Assembly: GCA_020746105.1 (NCBI GenBank)
Contig: CM036617.1
Location: 203,567,971-203,631,970 of the forward strand
Direction of reading: 5' to 3'
DNA from: Trogon surrucura
Lineage: Eukaryota > Chordata > Aves > Trogoniformes > Trogonidae
DNA: 64,000 bases
The translations under genes and the position numbers were made by a program. Below are positions 57,952 to 64,000 of this stretch, one piece after another. The stretch's first letter is position 1. Each line of letters opens with the position of its first letter. The notes under the pieces are model-generated. The model made no database searches and had not been told where the DNA came from. It saw only the letters and a program-made list of their open reading frames with translations.

Positions 57952-58867
57952 AAAAAGTGACAAAAAATTATTTCTCATGTTTTTATACCTGCTTCTTACA
58001 GAGACTGACAAAGTCTCCATTAAAGCAACCACAGACACTTGATAAAGGTGCTTCAGGATTAAACTATTTAAAATCGGGGAAAGGGTCTAACAGACTTCTG
58101 GCCATAAATCATAGAAATGTTGACATATATAAAGAGGTAGTTAATGGGGAGTGCTAAATAAGTGTGTGTGTTTTCAACTTATTCTGAGTCTAGATATCTA
58201 GCTTAGGATACTACATTATGTACCTTGATGTAAGTGAAATCCAAGACCTGAACTATCTCCAAGCAAGACTACTGATCTAAGCACTTAACTGCTTCATATC
58301 CAATCACTCTGGAAAATAAGATAAGGAATTCTGTCAATTCAGATTTCTTTGTGGCAAAGATGAATACTTTATGATCTTGGAGCAGGGTATTTCACACTAT
58401 TGAAATTCTGTTATTAATAGAAGTTCCGCAACACTTTCAAATTTTTAGAAGGCAGAAAAGCAGGATATGAAGACGTATTTGTTGGGAGTTGAATTTGAAG
58501 GGAAAAGCAAGATGGTAACATTGCAAGTTCACGTTGACTTCCATGGCTGAATGGATGGGAAAGTGTATGACTATACGGAAGACTGACTTCACAACTTTTT
58601 ATAAGGTTAAGCAAAATTCAAAAAAAAAAAAAGTGACCTCAAGAAAGGTTTTATGTGATTTAGAACTGGGACGCCCATGTGTTACGCTGAGGTGATCAGG
58701 CAGTTACTTGTACAGGAATTCAAACAGTATATATTCTTTTCTGTCTTCTTGTTTTGATTGTGAATGTGTTTATCATCAAAACAAGTAGTATGGCAGAGAT
58801 GACATTTTCAGAAGAAAATGGCAGAGAGTACTCCTGACCTTTCCCAGTCTCCTTCATGAAGTATCTC

Positions 58868-58901
58868 TATGGAGATTTGCTTTGTATGGAGATATGCTTT
58901 G
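58868..58901. repeat. 17-bp tandem duplication
   Basis: Two adjacent copies of 'tatggaga(t/t)ttgctttg'-type sequence, the second differing at one base ('tatggagatatgctttg'). Confidence 0.85.
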
Positions 58902-59294
58902 TATCAGATGAATTGTTTTGGCAGTCCAGATCCAGCTGTGATCCGGCCAGATCCAGGCTGTGTGCCTAGCTGAATGATCCCATGTATCACACTCAGTTCA
59001 GACATATTTTTTTTCTGAGAGGACACTACTAAATTCTTTCCTGTTTAATAGCTTTTATTTCAGGAATATCATCCATTTGGTTTGGAACTATTGAGTATAC
59101 ACAGAAGCTACTTACATGTTACTCTTCCTGGACACATGCAAACTGAAGCTAAAATCTCAGATCCTTGCTGCATCAGAGTCTTAGAAAACAGAATATACAT
59201 TCAAAATTCCTCTGAGAGATCTGTTATTCCAAACTAATCAGAACAGTGTTTTAATGTTTGTGCAGCAGTAACCTTGGCCAGTTTGCAAACAATT

Positions 59295-59365
59295 CATTGA
59301 TATTGTAACCAATTCTCTGCCTATTGTAACCAATTCTCTGCCATTGATATTGTAACCAATTCTCT
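59295..59365. repeat. three-fold minisatellite-like repeat
   Basis: Three copies of a unit with core 'attgtaaccaattctctgcc'. The first and third carry the extra 'attgat' lead, the middle one has 'ct'. This gives unit lengths of about 20-25 bp. Confidence 0.88.
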
Positions 59366-60352
59366 AATATGGCAGAGACAACATTTTTGTGTTCATGGTT
59401 TATGTATTACCTTCAGTGGAAATAAAAGAATATGACATGACAAAAGAATTTTAGCTTCCAAATTTCCATGTCTTCAAAATTAATATTTACATAGTTTCAT
59501 ACATTCTTTCTTAAAAAAAGAAGGTTCCATAAACCAGACTTTGAAAGATTATGATTATTGTTATGTGTACTCATAAAAATATCTCATCAAGATAGTATTA
59601 ATTGCTGTGCAGCTACAAATTCAAAGTTGTGAAAAATGGACAGCAATACAAAAAGTTTATCCAGTTCAATACGACCTTTTGAGATGGGGTTGAAAGAGCA
59701 TAGGAATTAGCTCATAAATAATGTTATGCAAATCTGTCACTAGTTTACTGTGTTTCGCAAGAAATGAATGTGAATTTCTTGAATGAAGGGGCAGAAACAG
59801 CAATTCTTTCCATGCTTAAGGAGAGGATTACACTATTCAGCACAACTATTAAGAAAGACCACCAAATGACTCAGGATTAAAAGAGTTAAGAAATGAGAAC
59901 CTGAGAAGACACATAGACACATATTTCTGAAAATCGAATACTTACAGCTGCAAATGCCTTGATAATAATAATTTATGAGATCTTTTTTCACTTTCTTACA
60001 AAACAAGCTATGATAATGTTCTGTGTAATAGTAACAAGATTTTGTTCTCTTGTCTCACCAACAAATGGGCTAAAAGAGCATAATTGCTCTTTCAGAATGC
60101 TATCATATTATTTCTCTCTGGATTTCAGTGAATTGTCATATCCATATTTGTACATGAATTTAGAGTTTTATCTTAATGTTTGTGAAGACAGGAGTCATTT
60201 CATCTACTTCTGCTGTGTGATTTTTTGTTGAAGATTGAAAGTTAATGTAGTTTTTAAGCAGGCAGAAAAATATTATCAAACTAGTAATTTACCAGGTCAT
60301 CAAGTTCTTGCTATAGAATGTCTAAACCAGATTCTTTCTGTGTCCCACATAT

Positions 60353-60690
60353 TCACAGAATCACAGAATGGTTGAGTCTGGAAGGGACATCTTGGGGTCT
60401 CCTAGTCAAAGCTCCCTGCTTTAGCAGACACCCATAGCCAGTTGCTCTGGCCCATGTCCAGATGGCTTTTGAATAACTGCAAGGATGAAGACTCCACAAC
60501 CTCCCTGGGCAACCTGTGTCAGTGCTCAGTCACCCTCACTTTAAATAAGTGTTTCCTGACATTCAGAAGAAACCTCCTGTGTTTCAGTCTGTGTCCATTG
60601 CTCCTGGTCCTGTCACTGGGCACTGTTGAAAAGAGACTGACTCCATCTTCTTTACACCCTGCCTTCAGGTCTGTATTTCTTCACTCATGT
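60353..60690 (-). mobile_element. CR1 LINE 3' end, 5'-truncated
   Basis: Plus-strand text 'cacagaatcacagaatggtt' followed by 'ctggaagggacatcttgggg' is the reverse complement of a CR1 tail and 3' UTR. The ORF2 C terminus then follows in reverse ('ctccacaacctccctgggca', 'tttcagtctgtgtccattgc'). It ends near 60690, just before an A/T run at 60702-60725. Confidence 0.9.
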
Positions 60691-63600
60691 TAATTTTTTA
60701 ATTTTTTTTTTTTTTAAAAAAGATATGAAAATAAAGGTACAGGTATTTTTCTGATTTTCATGACATTCATGCATACATTATTTCTCCTTATTTATACAAA
60801 TTAAAACATCTCAGAGCCCAGAAAATAATTTGAGAGTTTAGAGCTCAGAATTCTGAAACTTTGGCAAGATTCTCACACTTGTAAAAGAGTATATTTTGCA
60901 TTCTTTCATGAATACTCGGGAGTAGAAAAAGTAATTTAAAAAAAAGCAGAACATAATTCTGAATTATTATTTTTTTAAAATTTATAATAACGTCCATAAG
61001 CATCTTCAATTTGCTAATAAAACTTGTATTACGGAAATGCCATCAACTATTTAAGAAGTTTTGCCAAAAATTATTTGAATGAGTGCTTTTCATAACTGTT
61101 CTCTTGGGTAAGTTTTTTTTATAATTTATTTATAAATATCTGCTTCTGTATCAAGCTGCCTGCACATGTCACACAAGAAGAATTAAAAGCTACCATACAA
61201 AGCTATCTTCCATAAATTTGTCTTCCGCATTTCACTATGTATTGAACAGAGAAAGATGTGGGTTAATTTTTACATTTTTTTTTCAAAGTTTTATGTTCTG
61301 TTTAGAACTTCTATCTCCCATGTAGATTGGAGCAACACTGTGGGTTTCTGCCTCAGAAATTGGGGCTCTTCACAGAAGTAGGGGCTATTATTTTTTGAAA
61401 AGGAAGAATCCCTGTAGTGAAAAAGATTCGCCTTTTAAGCTACAGGTCACCGTCAACAAGAATATCTGTTCATGAATCCCGCTCACAGAAGAAGGGCTTC
61501 CATTCATATTCTGCATATCTGGTGGCAGAGCAGTGTGACTTGCATATAAATGTGTGAAATTTTGTTTCATATTTTGCAATTATTGGTCATACAAGAGAAT
61601 CACTTCAGAATTGCACACAGGAGTCTGGTTGAACACTGTGTCCCTTGAGATGCTAACTAACTGCTAGTAGATGTTACAAGGGGCTGGATACATTGTCAGA
61701 CAGTTAGCACATTGTAGGATATTATACTCATAAAGTCAAATCCATTATAGTTAGAATTTAATTAAATATAAATCTTTTATGAAATGACAACAAAACCTCA
61801 ACTCCACAGAGGAAAACTGTTCATTATTTGGATATTAAATGCTGCAGCTGTCAAAAGGGTTAAAAAGAAAATATTGGAATACCACATCTGAAATAATTAA
61901 GGACATGGTTTAAATTAAAGGTACTTACTCAAAGATATGCAAATTAAGTTGCAGTTAATTAGTGGCTATTAATAAGAAAGCAAACCTTTTTTATTTTTTT
62001 TCTAAATGTGGTGTTGGAGTCTATAATTTCTTCTGTGTAAGAATATGATCTGATATCTTTATTGGACCTGAAAAGCTAGTATTGGCTTAATCTCCTTAGT
62101 CAAGTGAGTAATATGGTAGATTTCAAGTTCAAATAATCTTTTAGTGAACTATCATTTTATTTTGAGCTGATAGTCTTCTGATAGATGTGTCTGTTCCTTT
62201 GCCATCTGTTTAATGTCTAATAGAAATATTTCCATCTCACTCCCTGATTCCAAGGACGAAGTAAGGAAGAGTGCTCTGAAAGCTGAACTTTCTGCATAGT
62301 CCTATTACGCGTTTTGACACCTGTTGACACAATAATTTCTTCTATACTCTCAGTGATTTATCTGGAATGTCATCAGGATTACAGCCCCTCCACAGAAGGT
62401 ATGACACTTGACACAAAGGAATCATGAGATGACAGTAGTAGTGTCAGCCAACATCTACGTGGCTATGACTCTCCCAGAACGTGAGGAAGTATTTGGAACA
62501 ACTTCACAGCAAAACATTAAGACATTTCTGTGGGAGCTGTACACTTGTGGGTTTTTTTGAAACTATGCCCCAAAATGTGTGAATTTTAAATATCTAATAT
62601 ATATACAGAACCCTGTTGTATAAACTAGGAATGATAAAGGAATGGCTAACAACAACATAAGTGCTCATTGAGGGATTGCTGAATATGGTAATATTACTAT
62701 CAAAATTCCAACCAGTCAATTGGAAAACGGATTTTGAAAAACAGCATTCAGTCTGTGATAATGGCAGCTTAAATTCTTAACATTCCAGGAGAATTCATAC
62801 TCCATTAAATTAAACGCTCTACAATAGCAGACTTCAGGAGCCCAATATGTAAGAAACATAAGCAAAGAGGAGACTGGTCTTAAATACAGGCATTTCCAAA
62901 AGGTGTTGCAATGGAAATCTGCCAAAAAAAAGTGCAATTATTAAACTCTTCCCGCCAACCCAGTTCTGGCTACATGAAGCCTTGGAACAGAACACCATTA
63001 GAGGACAAACATACACACATTTGGGAAATGATGTTATGTCTCCTGTGTGATTTCTATAAGCACACAAATATTGATTCTGATAGTTTGGTTTGGGGTTTTT
63101 TTGCACGTTTTGCTCAACAGCATGACCCTTTAAAATATTGACATTTAAATGAAAGCATTCAAGCGTTAATAACTACTAAACAGATAGGAATGGAAGTATT
63201 AATATCTAGGATTATAGTTTCAGACTCTTCAGACTTACATAGTAAAAAATTGGCTTGCCTATTTGTCTTTGCAGACATAAAAATGGGATAGTTCATGTTT
63301 ATTTTCTGGTGTCTTCTTTCTGGATGCCTTTGTTCCAAATATTGTCTTAAGCTGAAGAGTACAAGATGGCAGATTCCAAAGAAAATCATCTGTTGTTACA
63401 CAGATGGAATCCTGCCCGATATCATTTCAAATCCTCAGCTTCTGGCATCTGCTTCTTCCATAATGGGGTGGATTCTAGCTAGACCTACTTACAAAATTTA
63501 ACTTGGAACTTTGTGAGTTTGAAATCTCCACTTACTGTTCAATTCCCCCTTGTTTAGGAATATTATCAAATTTATTAGTCTATGAGAGACCTAATTAAAG

Positions 63601-64000
63601 TTCCCTTTGTGTTCATCTCCGCTAGCCTATTTCAAACACTACTGTTGTATGAGTTGCCGACTAGTTAGTTTATCTTATATCAAACCCCTCTTCTCTGGCA
63701 TAGTATGTACAGATAATACCTCATCTTCATTGGACCACAACAATATTTTTAAAAAATAATGGTGTGAGTTATTAAAGAACAAAGTACTTATGTGCCACTT
63801 GTGTGAAAAATAGTTTGATTAACCAGACATTTGGGAGAAGTTTCACCTGACATTATATTATATGTCTACAAGGTAAGCATCCACATCCGAGCCACTTGTC
63901 TAAAGTCTCTTTACAGTCAACACAAAAAAGGCAGTTTTATGATGTTATTTCTCTTATCATGAGCATGACATTTAAACTGGGTCATATTAATTACACTCTA
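60691..64000. other. intergenic to end of window
   Basis: AT-rich DNA. Frames here (62834-63106 minus, 63295-63501 plus and others) are short and without domains. A candidate regulatory patch at 61840-61990 is listed separately. Confidence 0.45.
61840..61990. promoter_or_regulatory. candidate homeodomain/POU-type regulatory patch
   Basis: A perfect octamer ATGCAAAT at 61937-61944, the POU-factor consensus, lies 10 bp from a homeodomain-type TTAATTAG at 61955-61962. Further ATTAA cores are nearby (for example 61969-61973). Such clusters are typical of conserved vertebrate enhancers, but in AT-rich DNA they also arise by chance. Confidence 0.18.

Larger units (their letters stand above)
57952..60352. 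other. intergenic with small tandem repeats
   Basis: AT-rich DNA with three small repeats, listed separately or noted here: poly-A at 58620-58633, a 17-bp duplication and a 20-25-bp triple repeat. No gene is seen. Confidence 0.45.

Overview
The window looks like AT-rich nuclear DNA of a bird. The evidence is the repeat content: many copies of the CR1 LINE, several still ending in the CR1 octamer tail (attctatg)n, and several long terminal repeats with the wording typical of avian endogenous retroviruses. I could not identify the species. I recognise no intact host gene, exon, tRNA, rRNA, CRISPR array or prokaryotic feature. The window is best read as intergenic or deep intronic sequence, and nearly all short open frames in it are chance or lie inside repeats.

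Layout. At 0.4-2 kb there is a CR1 fragment (+) and a retroviral LTR (-). From 2 to 8.8 kb there is almost no recognisable repeat, with a candidate conserved noncoding block near 6.6-7.1 kb. From 8.8 to 14.8 kb there are CR1 fragments on both strands. They enclose a GC-rich block (10.3-12.0 kb) that looks like a decayed, partly duplicated gene fragment, and they include one nearly full-span but dead CR1 (-) that keeps remnants of ORF1 (zinc motif, coiled coil, SGNH esterase) and of the endonuclease. From 14.8 to 30.5 kb the DNA is AT-rich, with two very short CR1 tails and one LTR. At 30.5-31.3 kb there is a solo LTR (-) with a perfect 5-bp target duplication. From 31.3 to 43.9 kb there are scattered old CR1 remnants. 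From 43.9 to 47.5 kb there is a nest three elements deep: one LTR split by a CR1 that is itself split by another CR1. At 47.8-49.7 kb there is an old CR1. At 52.0-54.4 kb lies the youngest-looking element, a 5'-truncated CR1 with an uninterrupted 751-codon ORF2 that has a complete reverse transcriptase. From 55 to 58 kb there is a CR1 fragment fused to an LTR, and a second LTR of the same family. The rest is AT-rich DNA with one more CR1 fragment and small tandem repeats.

No set of genes works together here. The only protein-coding logic is that of the CR1 retrotransposon (ORF1 nucleic-acid-binding/esterase protein; ORF2 endonuclease plus reverse transcriptase, copying by target-primed reverse transcription), and every copy is 5'-truncated, internally deleted or frameshifted. 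I found no convincing new biological system. The points most worth checking are the GC-rich gene-like block, the triple nest, and the intact CR1 reverse transcriptase frame.
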